Origin: Mycolicibacterium anyangense
GTDB taxonomy: Bacteria; Actinomycetota; Actinomycetes; Mycobacteriales; Mycobacteriaceae
Length of the DNA stretch: 64,000 nucleotides
Direction: 5' to 3'
NCBI RefSeq assembly: GCF_010731855.1
Contig: NZ_AP022620.1
Location: 2,914,001-2,978,000, forward strand
Shown: positions 17,067-23,972 of the stretch, in pieces
Position numbering within the stretch: the first letter of the stretch is position 1
Layout of the letters: each line of letters opens with the position of its first letter
Notes under the pieces: model-generated
What the model was told of the DNA's origin: nothing
The model's database searches: none
What the model saw: the letters and a program-made list of their open reading frames with translations, nothing else
Program-made: the position numbers and the translations under genes

Positions 17067-17098
17067 TGACATAGACTGAACGCTCAGTCAATAGCTGG
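17067..17098. promoter_or_regulatory. TetR-type operator, copy 2 (oxidase / acyl-CoA dehydrogenase divergent promoter)
   Basis: Identical over 32 bp to 6897-6928, including GACTGA-ACGC-TCAGTC at 17074-17089, while the sequence on both sides differs. Identity ends exactly where function would be expected to end, which argues for selection on the operator rather than a recent duplication of a whole promoter. Confidence 0.75.
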
Positions 17099-17120
17099 AG
17101 CGAGCGGAGAGCAGGGCCGA

Positions 17121-18296
17121 ATGTACGGGTTGTCAGCCGAAGACCTACGGATCCGGGATACCGCCCGCGAGTTCGTCGAGACCCTGATCCCTTACGAGGC
17201 CGAGGCCGAGGCGGCCGGCGGCCAGCTGCCCAAGGAGCTCACCGCCGCCCACCACGCCCGTGCCATCGAACTGGGCCTGTATGCCACCAACATGCCTGCA
17301 TCGGTGGGCGGCCCGGGATTCACGGCGCTGCAACAGGTTCTGGTGCAGGAGCAGGTCGGCCGAGTCACCAATGCCATCGCCTGGGTAGCCCACACTCCCC
17401 CGCAGTGGTGGGCCGAGGTTGCCACCGACTATCAGAAGCAGCGCTGGCTGTATCCGGCGGTGCGCGGCGAGAAGCACGAGGCGTACGCGATCACCGAGGA
17501 ATTCGCCGGCTCCGACGTCTCAGCGCTGGAAACCACCGCCCGGCGCGACGGCGACGACTACGTGATCAACGGCGTCAAGTGGCACGTGACGTCGTTCAAC
17601 CTGGCCGACTACTGCTTCGTGCAGGCGGTGCTCACCGACGGACCGCATCAGGGCGACCATGTGCTGCTGGTGGTCGACCTGCCCTGGCCCGGGGTGGAAG
17701 TGGTTCGCACACCGCACTATTCGCACAACATCCCCGACGAGCATCCCATCGTGTCGTTCACCGACGTTCGGGTGCCGGCCAGCCACCTCGTCGGCGCCGA
17801 GGGCGAGGGCATGCTGTTCACCCAGGACTGGTTCCGCTTCGAGCGGATCATGGTCGCCTCCCGCTGCGTGGGCGCCGCCCAGCGGCTGGTCGACGAGGTC
17901 ACCGCATTCGCGAAAGACCGCATCGTGGACGGCAAACCGCTCGGCGAGCATCAGCTGGTGGCGGGAATGCTCGCCGACAGCGCCACCGAACTGTTCGCCG
18001 CCCGCAGCCTGCTCTACGAGGTGGCCCGCGGTATCGACGCCGGGCTGGATCGCAAGGCCCTGCACGGTCAGGCCTCGATGGCCAAGCTGTACTGCTCGGA
18101 GATGGCCGGGCGCGTCGCCGACCGGGCGGTGCAGATCTTCGGCGGGCGGGGCTACATGCGCGAGAACGTTGCCGAGCGGATGTTCCGCGAGCTGCGGGTG
18201 GAACGAATCTGGGAGGGCGCCAGCGAGATCCAGCGGATCATCATCGGCCGCCAGCTGATGCTGCGCGGACCGCAGGCGGTACTGGAACCGCGCTGA
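17121..18296 (+). CDS. Acyl-CoA dehydrogenase
   Basis: A 391-residue FAD-dependent acyl-CoA dehydrogenase, introducing a 2,3-double bond into a CoA ester and passing electrons to ETF. The FAD/substrate motif A-I-T-E-E-F-A-G-S-D-V-S-A-L-E and the closing V-E-R-I-W-E-G-A-S-E-I-Q-R-I-I-I are present, with Glu365 in the position of the catalytic base. ATG 17121 lies 30 bp past the shared operator. It is alone on the plus strand and its stop is 7 bp from the convergent SRPBCC gene. The chain length cannot be deduced; its regulation with the amine genes suggests a role in finishing that pathway. Confidence 0.9.
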   Translation: MYGLSAEDLRIRDTAREFVETLIPYEAEAEAAGGQLPKELTAAHHARAIELGLYATNMPASVGGPGFTALQQVLVQEQVGRVTNAIAWVAHTPPQWWAEVATDYQKQRWLYPAVRGEKHEAYAITEEFAGSDVSALETTARRDGDDYVINGVKWHVTSFNLADYCFVQAVLTDGPHQGDHVLLVVDLPWPGVEVVRTPHYSHNIPDEHPIVSFTDVRVPASHLVGAEGEGMLFTQDWFRFERIMVASRCVGAAQRLVDEVTAFAKDRIVDGKPLGEHQLVAGMLADSATELFAARSLLYEVARGIDAGLDRKALHGQASMAKLYCSEMAGRVADRAVQIFGGRGYMRENVAERMFRELRVERIWEGASEIQRIIIGRQLMLRGPQAVLEPR

Positions 18297-18303
18297 GCGG
18301 CGC

Positions 18304-18777
18304 TCAGCCCAGCAGCTGGTCCGACAGGGTCTCCAGCGCCTGCTTGGCGTACCCGCGCCAGATCCGAGCGAACACCGGCATGGCCCGCGCGCTCAGTGCG
18401 GACTTGGGGTGCAACGTCCACCGCCACGTCACCTTGGTGCCGGTGCCCTGCGGGCCGAAGATCCACAACCCCTCGACGTGGTCGATCAGCGGCGCCATCG
18501 CCCCGCGGATGCCGGACAGGGTGTACCCGAACGACTGCGGGGGATCGACGCTGGTCAAGGTTTCCCGCATGCCACCGCCACCGACCAGTGCGACGTTACG
18601 GGTCTGACCGACGCTGCCCCAATCACCGTCCTGGCCGTGGACGGCCTTGATCGGCGGGATGGGTCCGTACCAGTGCGAGAACAGCACCGGAAGGGCGATG
18701 GGCAGTGTCTTGACGAAGGCGTCGGCGGGCGCGACGGGGATCGCCCGGGACTGTTCGACGACGACAGGATGGGCCAT
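18304..18777 (-). CDS. SRPBCC-superfamily protein (polyketide cyclase/START-like)
   Basis: A 157-residue single START-like domain protein. The helix-grip pattern starts with a strand containing E-Q-S-R-A-I-P-V-A-P-A-D-A-F and ends in the long amphipathic C-terminal helix. The central G-G-G-M-R-E-T-L and K-V-T-W-R-W-T-L-H-P strands are typical of mycobacterial members. Such proteins bind hydrophobic ligands; no substrate can be assigned. It lies 20 bp downstream of the DapB-like reductase gene and is probably co-transcribed with it under the KstR box. Confidence 0.8.
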   Translation of the reverse strand: MAHPVVVEQSRAIPVAPADAFVKTLPIALPVLFSHWYGPIPPIKAVHGQDGDWGSVGQTRNVALVGGGGMRETLTSVDPPQSFGYTLSGIRGAMAPLIDHVEGLWIFGPQGTGTKVTWRWTLHPKSALSARAMPVFARIWRGYAKQALETLSDQLLG

Positions 18778-18797
18778 AGGCCCGATGGTAGGCCGAC

Positions 18798-19856
18798 TCA
18801 GCGACTCAGGTACTTCGCCGCCCGGCCGGTGATCGGCGGCAGGTCGAAGAACCCGGCGATCCCGGGTGCGGCCGCGCAGGTCGCCGGGATGGAGTTGACG
18901 CAGTGCGCCGCGGTGGCCACCACGCCGGGGTTGCTCACCAAGCCCTCCTCGACGCTCTCGGGCTGCCAGCCTTTCACCGTGACGAAGGTGTTCGGGTTAC
19001 CCCGCACCTCCATCTCGTAGCGTTCGCCAGCGGGCCCGAAAGACCATGGCGGATCGAGGTTTTCCTCTCCCATCAGCCAGTTGACGGTGATCCGCACGAC
19101 AACGGTGTTGGTCACCACGGCATCCCAGTGAAACCGGCGCCCGGCCACCTGCCCCGGTTCGATGACGCCGAGCGGGCTGTCGATCGGTGCAGTGGCGACG
19201 GCGATCTCCTGTTGGGTGCGGATCATCGGTTCGGCGGCGAACCCCAACCGGTCGACGATCAGCCGCACCGACTGGAAGAAGCCGCCGTTGAGCAGCTTCT
19301 GCATCGGTCCGCTGAGCGCGCTCTCGGGTGTGCCGCCGAATCCCATCACGTGCCGCAGCACGTCGGGCGCCCCGTATGTACGCAGGTCGGAGTACTCCTC
19401 GGCGCGCACGAACGTCACCCCGGTGGACATCACTGACAGCAGCAGCGGGAACAGTTCGGTGGCCGCGCCCGGGCCGATCCCGGCACCGTGCAAGGTCACG
19501 TTGCCCTCGCGGGCGGCGGCTTCCAGTGGGGCGGCCTCGGCCTCGGTGGGATAGAACCAGCCGAGCGGGCTGACGACGTTCTTGCCCGAGCGCAGCAGGG
19601 CGCTCACCTCGTCGACGTCGGGCAGCAGCGGGGCGTAGATAACCGCGTCGGCGTCCAGCGCCAGGATGTCGTCGATGCTGCCGGTGGCGGTCACCCCGAG
19701 CGGGCCGGTGCCGATGATCTCCCCGACGTCCTTGCCCGCCTTGTCGCTCGAGTGCACCCAGCAGCCGACGAGTTCGAGTTCGGGGTGGTCGAGCACGCCC
19801 TTGATCGCGGCGACCCCGACCGAGCCGGTTGCCCACTGGATGACGCGCAGTGCCAC
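18798..19856 (-). CDS. DapB-like NAD(P)-dependent reductase (dihydrodipicolinate reductase-like family)
   Basis: A 352-residue Rossmann oxidoreductase of the group annotated in mycobacteria as dihydrodipicolinate-reductase-like and related to 2,4-diaminopentanoate dehydrogenase. The N-terminus V-I-Q-W-A-T-G-S-V-G-V-A-A-I is the nucleotide-binding turn, followed by V-G-C-W-V-H-S. G-A-G-I-G-P-G mid-protein is also typical. It is not the lysine-pathway DapB, which is shorter. Start GTG 19856 has GGAGG eight bases upstream and is preferred over the GTG at 19865. Divergent from ltp1 across a KstR box, it is probably a steroid- or lipid-pathway gene. Confidence 0.82.
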   Translation of the reverse strand: MALRVIQWATGSVGVAAIKGVLDHPELELVGCWVHSSDKAGKDVGEIIGTGPLGVTATGSIDDILALDADAVIYAPLLPDVDEVSALLRSGKNVVSPLGWFYPTEAEAAPLEAAAREGNVTLHGAGIGPGAATELFPLLLSVMSTGVTFVRAEEYSDLRTYGAPDVLRHVMGFGGTPESALSGPMQKLLNGGFFQSVRLIVDRLGFAAEPMIRTQQEIAVATAPIDSPLGVIEPGQVAGRRFHWDAVVTNTVVVRITVNWLMGEENLDPPWSFGPAGERYEMEVRGNPNTFVTVKGWQPESVEEGLVSNPGVVATAAHCVNSIPATCAAAPGIAGFFDLPPITGRAAKYLSR

Positions 19857-19875
19857 GAGCCTCACCTCCAGAAAC

Positions 19876-19889
19876 TAGAACGTGTTACA
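19876..19889. promoter_or_regulatory. KstR box
   Basis: TAGAACGTGTTACA fits the KstR consensus TNNAACNNGTTNNA at every fixed position, and CTAG flanks both sides. It lies 20 bp from the reductase start and 75 bp from ltp1, in their divergent promoter. KstR represses cholesterol and lipid catabolism genes in mycobacteria. Confidence 0.72.
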
Positions 19890-19963
19890 ACTAGATCTAC
19901 ACGACCTGCCCGCGAGCAGGCGCAGACTCGCACAAGTCAGTGTGGACGGAAAGGTGTGGCGCC

Positions 19964-21163
19964 ATGGCCAAGGCCGCAAACAGGGTGTTCGTCGTCGGAG
20001 TCGGGATGACGAAGTTCGAGAAGCCGGGCAGTCGTGAGGGCTGGGACTATCCGGACATGGCGCGCGAGTCCGGCACCAAGGCACTCGAGGACGCCGGGGT
20101 CGACTACGACCTGGTCGAGCAGGGCTTCGTCGGTTACTGCTCGGGTGACTCGACCTCCGGGCAACGGGCCCTCTACGAACTCGGCATGACGGGCATCCCG
20201 ATCGTCAACGTCAACAACAATTGCTCGACGGGATCGACCGCACTGTTCCTGGGTGCGCAGGCGATTCGCGGCGGGCTGTCGGACTGTGTGCTCGCTCTCG
20301 GGTTCGAGAAGATGCAGCCTGGCTCGCTGGGTGGCGGCGCCACCGACCGGGAGACCCCGCTGGGCCGCCACGTCAAGGCGCTGGCCGAGATCGACGAGTT
20401 CGCCTTCCCCGTCGCGCCGTGGATGTTCGGCGCGGCCGGCCGCGAATACATGCGCGAATACGGTGCTACCGCAGAGCATTTCGCCAAGATCGGCTACAAG
20501 AACCACAAGCATTCGGTGAACAACCCGTACGCCCAGTTCCAGGACGAGTACAGCCTGGAGGACATCCTGGCAGCGAAGATGATCTCCGATCCGCTGACCA
20601 AGCTGCAGTGCTCGCCGACCTCGGACGGCTCGGGCGCGGTGGTACTGGCCTCCGAGAAGTTCGTCGACGACCATGGGCTGGCAGGCCAGGCTGTGGAGAT
20701 CGTCGGCCAGGCCATGACCACCGACTTCGCCTCGACGTTCGACGGCTCGGCCCGCAACATCATCGGCTACGACATGAACGTCCAGGCGGCGCGCAAGGTC
20801 TACGAGCAGAGCGGCCTGGGCCCGGAGGACTTCCAGGTCATCGAGTTGCACGACTGCTTCTCGGCCAACGAACTGTTGCTCTACGAGGCCCTCGGCCTGT
20901 GCGGGCCCGGTGAGGCACCAAAGCTGATCGACGACAACGACACCACCTACGGCGGTCGCTGGGTGGTCAACCCGTCCGGCGGGCTGATCTCCAAGGGGCA
21001 TCCGCTGGGTGCGACCGGCCTGGCCCAGTGCAGCGAGCTCACCTGGCAGCTGCGCGGCACCGCCGACAAGCGGCAGGTGGACAACGTGACCGCCGCGCTG
21101 CAACACAACATCGGTCTGGGCGGGGCGGCCGTCGTCACCGCCTACCAGCGCGCCGAACGCTGA
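19964..21163 (+). CDS. ltp1: Lipid-transfer protein / SCPx-type thiolase
   Basis: A 399-residue thiolase-fold protein very like mycobacterial Ltp1. The nucleophile region is [12 protein letters not shown] with Cys87. The C-terminal catalytic elements are [10 protein letters not shown] and [17 protein letters not shown], giving the His and Gly-His residues of this family. SCPx-type thiolases cleave beta-keto acyl-CoA, or in some members catalyse retro-aldol steps in sterol side-chain breakdown. The ATG at 19964 gives the usual length. The KstR box upstream supports a role in steroid or branched-lipid catabolism. Confidence 0.88.
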   Translation: MAKAANRVFVVGVGMTKFEKPGSREGWDYPDMARESGTKALEDAGVDYDLVEQGFVGYCSGDSTSGQRALYELGMTGIPIVNVNNNCSTGSTALFLGAQAIRGGLSDCVLALGFEKMQPGSLGGGATDRETPLGRHVKALAEIDEFAFPVAPWMFGAAGREYMREYGATAEHFAKIGYKNHKHSVNNPYAQFQDEYSLEDILAAKMISDPLTKLQCSPTSDGSGAVVLASEKFVDDHGLAGQAVEIVGQAMTTDFASTFDGSARNIIGYDMNVQAARKVYEQSGLGPEDFQVIELHDCFSANELLLYEALGLCGPGEAPKLIDDNDTTYGGRWVVNPSGGLISKGHPLGATGLAQCSELTWQLRGTADKRQVDNVTAALQHNIGLGGAAVVTAYQRAER

Positions 21164-21181
21164 TCCGGCGACGCCGGCCGG

Positions 21182-21562
21182 TCAGTTCAGCAGGCTGGCA
21201 CGGCTGACGACGGACAGCGGGTGTTGCAGGCGTTGCGGCAGGTCCGCCGGATCCCACCGCCCCTGGCGAATCCAGGCGCAGACGTCCCCGACATCGTCGC
21301 CGTCGACGACGGGACCGATCCAGTGGCCCGGGCCGCTCGGCGTGCGGTCGACGGCACACGGCTGCACCAGCACGAGGGCCCCGACACCCGGCCGTGTTGC
21401 GCAGAAGGCCGAGCCGAGCAGGCACGGCGCCGACACCAGAATTCCGTGCCGGCACTGGCGAACTACGGACCGGAATGCCTCCAGCCGGGTGTCGTCACGC
21501 CGGTCCGCGCACCCGACGCACACCACCAGGGTGAACGGACGACTGGTCGGCTCGGCTACCAC
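21182..21562 (-). CDS. Cys-rich protein, (2Fe-2S) ferredoxin-like, in the Zur operon
   Basis: A protein of about 126 residues with a thioredoxin-like [2Fe-2S]-ferredoxin pattern: V-C-V-G-C near the N-terminus, then Q-C-R-H-G, A-P-C-L-L-G-S-A-F-C and Q-P-C. Other actinobacterial zinc-responsive loci carry similar small Cys-rich genes, but the function is unknown to me. The start is uncertain: GTG 21562 lies 19 bp after the rpsN stop and lacks a good ribosome-binding site, and the frame is open further upstream inside rpsN. As the third gene after rpmB and rpsN it should be made when zinc is scarce, which would be curious if the cysteines bind zinc rather than iron-sulphur. Confidence 0.6.
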   Translation of the reverse strand: MVAEPTSRPFTLVVCVGCADRRDDTRLEAFRSVVRQCRHGILVSAPCLLGSAFCATRPGVGALVLVQPCAVDRTPSGPGHWIGPVVDGDDVGDVCAWIRQGRWDPADLPQRLQHPLSVVSRASLLN

Positions 21563-21581
21563 CGGGTGTTCGTCATCGCTT

Positions 21582-21887
21582 TCACCAACTCGACTTCCGC
21601 ACTCCCGGAAGCTGCCCCAGGTGGGCCAGCTCGCGCACCCGCACCCGGGACAGGCCGAACTTGCGCAGGTGTCCACGGGGGCGACCGTCCACGGCGTCGC
21701 GGTTGCGCACCCGGACCGCGCTGGCATCGCGTGGTTGGCGCGCCAATTCGGCTTGCGCAGCGGTCTTTTGGTCAGCCGAGCTGGCCGGTGAGGAGATGAT
21801 GCGCTTCAGTTCGGCGCGGCGGTCGGCATATCTGGCGACGATCGCGATGCGCCGCTCGTTCTTGACGATCTTGGACCGTTTGGCCAT
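21582..21887 (-). CDS. rpsN: 30S ribosomal protein S14, zinc-free paralogue
   Basis: A 101-residue S14 beginning [13 protein letters not shown] and ending with [20 protein letters not shown]. The length and the complete absence of Cys show the C-minus form, which replaces the 61-residue zinc-ribbon S14 during zinc limitation so that zinc can be released. Its ATG overlaps the rpmB stop by one base (TGATG). It is downstream of two Zur boxes, with rpmB first. Confidence 0.95.
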   Translation of the reverse strand: MAKRSKIVKNERRIAIVARYADRRAELKRIISSPASSADQKTAAQAELARQPRDASAVRVRNRDAVDGRPRGHLRKFGLSRVRVRELAHLGQLPGVRKSSW

Positions 21888-22123
21888 CAGATCTTCTGTC
21901 CTTCCCGACGCAGCCGGGCGACAACGGCCTCGATGCCGTCCCGGTCGATGACCTTGATGCCCTTGGCGCTGACCCGTAACCGCACCCGGCGGCCTTCCGA
22001 GGGCAGGTAGTAGGTCCTGAGCTGGATATTGGGCGTCCAGCGACGGCTGGTACGCCGATTCGAGTGCGATACCGAGTTGCCGAAACTCGGCTCGCGACCA
22101 GTGACCTGGCAACGTGCGGACAC
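21887..22123 (-). CDS. rpmB: 50S ribosomal protein L28, zinc-free paralogue
   Basis: A 78-residue L28 with [22 protein letters not shown] at the N-terminus. The zinc-type CxxC is reduced to C-Q-V-T, so the first metal pair is lost, as expected for the C-minus paralogue. GTG 22123 follows GGGAGG by four bases. It is the first gene on the left of the Zur-controlled divergent promoter and is expected to be derepressed when Zur loses zinc. Confidence 0.94.
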   Translation of the reverse strand: MSARCQVTGREPSFGNSVSHSNRRTSRRWTPNIQLRTYYLPSEGRRVRLRVSAKGIKVIDRDGIEAVVARLRREGQKI

Positions 22124-22143
22124 GAGACCTCCCGCGTAAGTTA

Positions 22144-22160
22144 TTGAAAATCGTTTTCGA
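22144..22160. promoter_or_regulatory. Zur box, rpmB side
   Basis: TTGAAAATCGTTTTCGA is a near-palindrome matching the mycobacterial Zur core GAAAAT-N-ATTTTC, 21 bp upstream of rpmB. Confidence 0.8.
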
Positions 22161-22200
22161 CAAGTGCGGGTTCGGACTGTACCCTCCAAGGCGCACCAAT

Positions 22201-22216
22201 TGGAAATCATTTTCAC
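22201..22216. promoter_or_regulatory. Zur box, mrf side
   Basis: TGGAAATCATTTTCAC is a second match to the Zur palindrome, 15 bp upstream of the mrf-like start codon. The paired boxes, about 57 bp apart, would let Zur shut both divergent transcripts. Confidence 0.8.
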
Positions 22217-22230
22217 TTAAGGGAGGCGTA

Positions 22231-23427
22231 GTGCGGACCCCGGTACTGCTGGTTGCGGGCCAAGGCGACACCGATGCCCTCGTCAGAGTCCTGCTCCGGC
22301 ACGAGCGAACCCTGGTCGTGCGGCACAGATTCGACGGTCACGTCGTCCGCCGACTGGTGAGCACGCTGCGCAACGGGATCCTCACGACGGCTGAAGCCGC
22401 CCTGGAACTCGCGCACGGCTGCGTGTCCTGCACAGTGCGCAAGGACCTCCTGGTCCTGCTGCGCCGGCTGCACCGGCGTGACGATGTCGACCGGATCGTC
22501 GTACACCTGGACCAGTGGCTGGAGCCCGAGCCGATCTGCTGGGCGATCAACCATGTCCGGGTTCAGATGGGCCCCGGGTACACCGACGGCCCGGCGGCAC
22601 GCGATGTCGAGATCACCGGCGTCATCACGGCTGTGGACACCGACCACTGGCTGGCCGAGGCGTTGGGCGACGAGGACCTCGACGACGGGCGGACCGTGGC
22701 ACAGGTGGCCGTCGGACAAGTCGAGTTCGCCGACATCGTGGTGGCGCCGCAGCTGGACACCCGGACGCTGGCCGTCCTGCGGCGGCTGGCCCCGCGGGCC
22801 TGGATCATCCAGACCGAGGAGCACGTGCAGGAGGCGGTCGCCAATCTCGACGACAACGCCCGGCGCGGCACCAGCGACGATCCGTGCGGTCCGCTCCTGG
22901 CCGGCCAGCCCCCCTTGGACGCCGACGGCGACGTCGGGATCGTCGAGTTCGAGGCGAACCGGCCGTTTCATCCACTGCGGTTGCACGACGCGATCGACGT
23001 CCTGTTCAGCGGCGTGGTCCGCACCCGCGGCCGGCTCTGGCTGGCCAGCCAGCCGGAGCAGATGATGTACCTGGAATCCGCCGGCGGAGGGCTGCGCGTC
23101 ACCTCCGGCGGGAAATGGCTTGCTGCCATGGATGATTCAGAGCTGGCCTACGTCGAGACCGAACGCCGGGCGCTGTCAGCACTGATCTGGGACGAGCAGT
23201 ACGGCGACCGGCACACGTCGATGGCGGCGCTGGCCTGTGGCGCCGACCCCGCCGAGATCACCACCGTGCTGGCCGGCGCCCTGCTGACCGACGATGAAAT
23301 GGCCGACCCACAGCTGTGGGCCCATTTCGACGATCCGTTCGGCGACTGGCACGAGGACCCCTGTGACGAGTCGGTCGTACACGCCGAACTCGGCACTGCA
23401 ACCTACGATTTCGATGAGGAGCGATGA
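22231..23427 (+). CDS. mrf: CobW-like protein lacking a P-loop, probable Mrf (MPY recruitment factor)
   Basis: A 398-residue protein with the overall CobW/COG0523 layout but no GTPase P-loop: the expected G-x-x-x-x-G-K-T position reads [22 protein letters not shown] segment (Cys64, Cys67) replaces the usual CxCC metal motif, and the C-terminal CobW_C domain is intact ([13 protein letters not shown]). In M. smegmatis the protein in this setting recruits MPY to zinc-free ribosomes to hibernate them. GTG 22231 follows GGGAGG and a Zur box. The next gene, rpmE2, overlaps its stop by four bases. The name rests on gene context plus the CxxC and should be checked by alignment. Confidence 0.78.
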   Translation: MRTPVLLVAGQGDTDALVRVLLRHERTLVVRHRFDGHVVRRLVSTLRNGILTTAEAALELAHGCVSCTVRKDLLVLLRRLHRRDDVDRIVVHLDQWLEPEPICWAINHVRVQMGPGYTDGPAARDVEITGVITAVDTDHWLAEALGDEDLDDGRTVAQVAVGQVEFADIVVAPQLDTRTLAVLRRLAPRAWIIQTEEHVQEAVANLDDNARRGTSDDPCGPLLAGQPPLDADGDVGIVEFEANRPFHPLRLHDAIDVLFSGVVRTRGRLWLASQPEQMMYLESAGGGLRVTSGGKWLAAMDDSELAYVETERRALSALIWDEQYGDRHTSMAALACGADPAEITTVLAGALLTDDEMADPQLWAHFDDPFGDWHEDPCDESVVHAELGTATYDFDEER

Positions 23428-23681
23428 AAGCAGACATCCATCCCGACTACCGGCCGGTGGTCTTTCAGGACGCCGGAACCGGCGCCACCTTCCTGACTCG
23501 ATCCACCGCGACCACGTCGCGCACGATCGAGCTCGAGTCGGCCGACGGTGTGCGGACCTATCCCCTGGTGGTTGTCGAGGTGACGGCCGACTCGCATCCG
23601 TTCTGGACCGGCGAGCGCCGCGTCATGGACGTCGCAGGCCAGGTCGAGAAGTTCCATCGGCGTTATGGGCAGCGCTCGTGA
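23424..23681 (+). CDS. rpmE2: 50S ribosomal protein L31 type B, zinc-free
   Basis: An 85-residue type B L31: [22 protein letters not shown], and D-S-H-P-F-W-T-G at the conserved second half. It has no Cys, unlike zinc-binding type A L31. The start overlaps mrf by ATGA. Its presence in the same operon as a hibernation factor fits the zinc-sparing programme. Confidence 0.95.
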   Translation: MKADIHPDYRPVVFQDAGTGATFLTRSTATTSRTIELESADGVRTYPLVVVEVTADSHPFWTGERRVMDVAGQVEKFHRRYGQRS

Positions 23682-23962
23682 TGTGGCAGGCTGCAGCCGC
23701 GAAAGCGGCGACGACGGTGGTGACCGGGGTGGTCGGGGTGGCCGCGTACGAGGCCCTGAAGAAGGCCACCGCCAGACTTCCATTGCGCCAGACGGCGGTC
23801 ACCGCGACCGCAGCGGGATTGCGTGGCGTCCGCGCCGCCGAGGCCAACGCCGAACGAGTCCGTCTGGCGATCGGCGACGTGGTGGCCGAGGCCCGTGAGC
23901 AGATCGGCGAGGAAGCACCTGCGCCGGTCGCCGGCGACGCCGGCCACGATCACACCCACTGA
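23681..23962 (+). CDS. pacL1: DUF1490 metal chaperone, PacL1-like
   Basis: A 93-residue protein with an N-terminal membrane-associating segment rich in Ala/Val (T-T-V-V-T-G-V-V-G-V-A-A-Y-E-A-L), a central amphipathic helix and the C-terminal metal motif D-A-G-H-D-H-T-H. Length, layout and the His/Asp tail match PacL1, the membrane scaffold that binds zinc and stabilises the efflux pump CtpC in M. tuberculosis. The start shares bases with the rpmE2 stop (TGATG), and ctpC follows 10 bp later. It would be expressed from the Zur promoter, which is unexpected for a zinc-efflux partner. Confidence 0.86.
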   Translation: MWQAAAAKAATTVVTGVVGVAAYEALKKATARLPLRQTAVTATAAGLRGVRAAEANAERVRLAIGDVVAEAREQIGEEAPAPVAGDAGHDHTH

Positions 23963-23972
23963 GCGATCCGAC

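Noticed and set aside
19937..21106. 389-codon minus-strand frame opposite ltp1
   Set aside because: Shadow of the thiolase gene; no domain.
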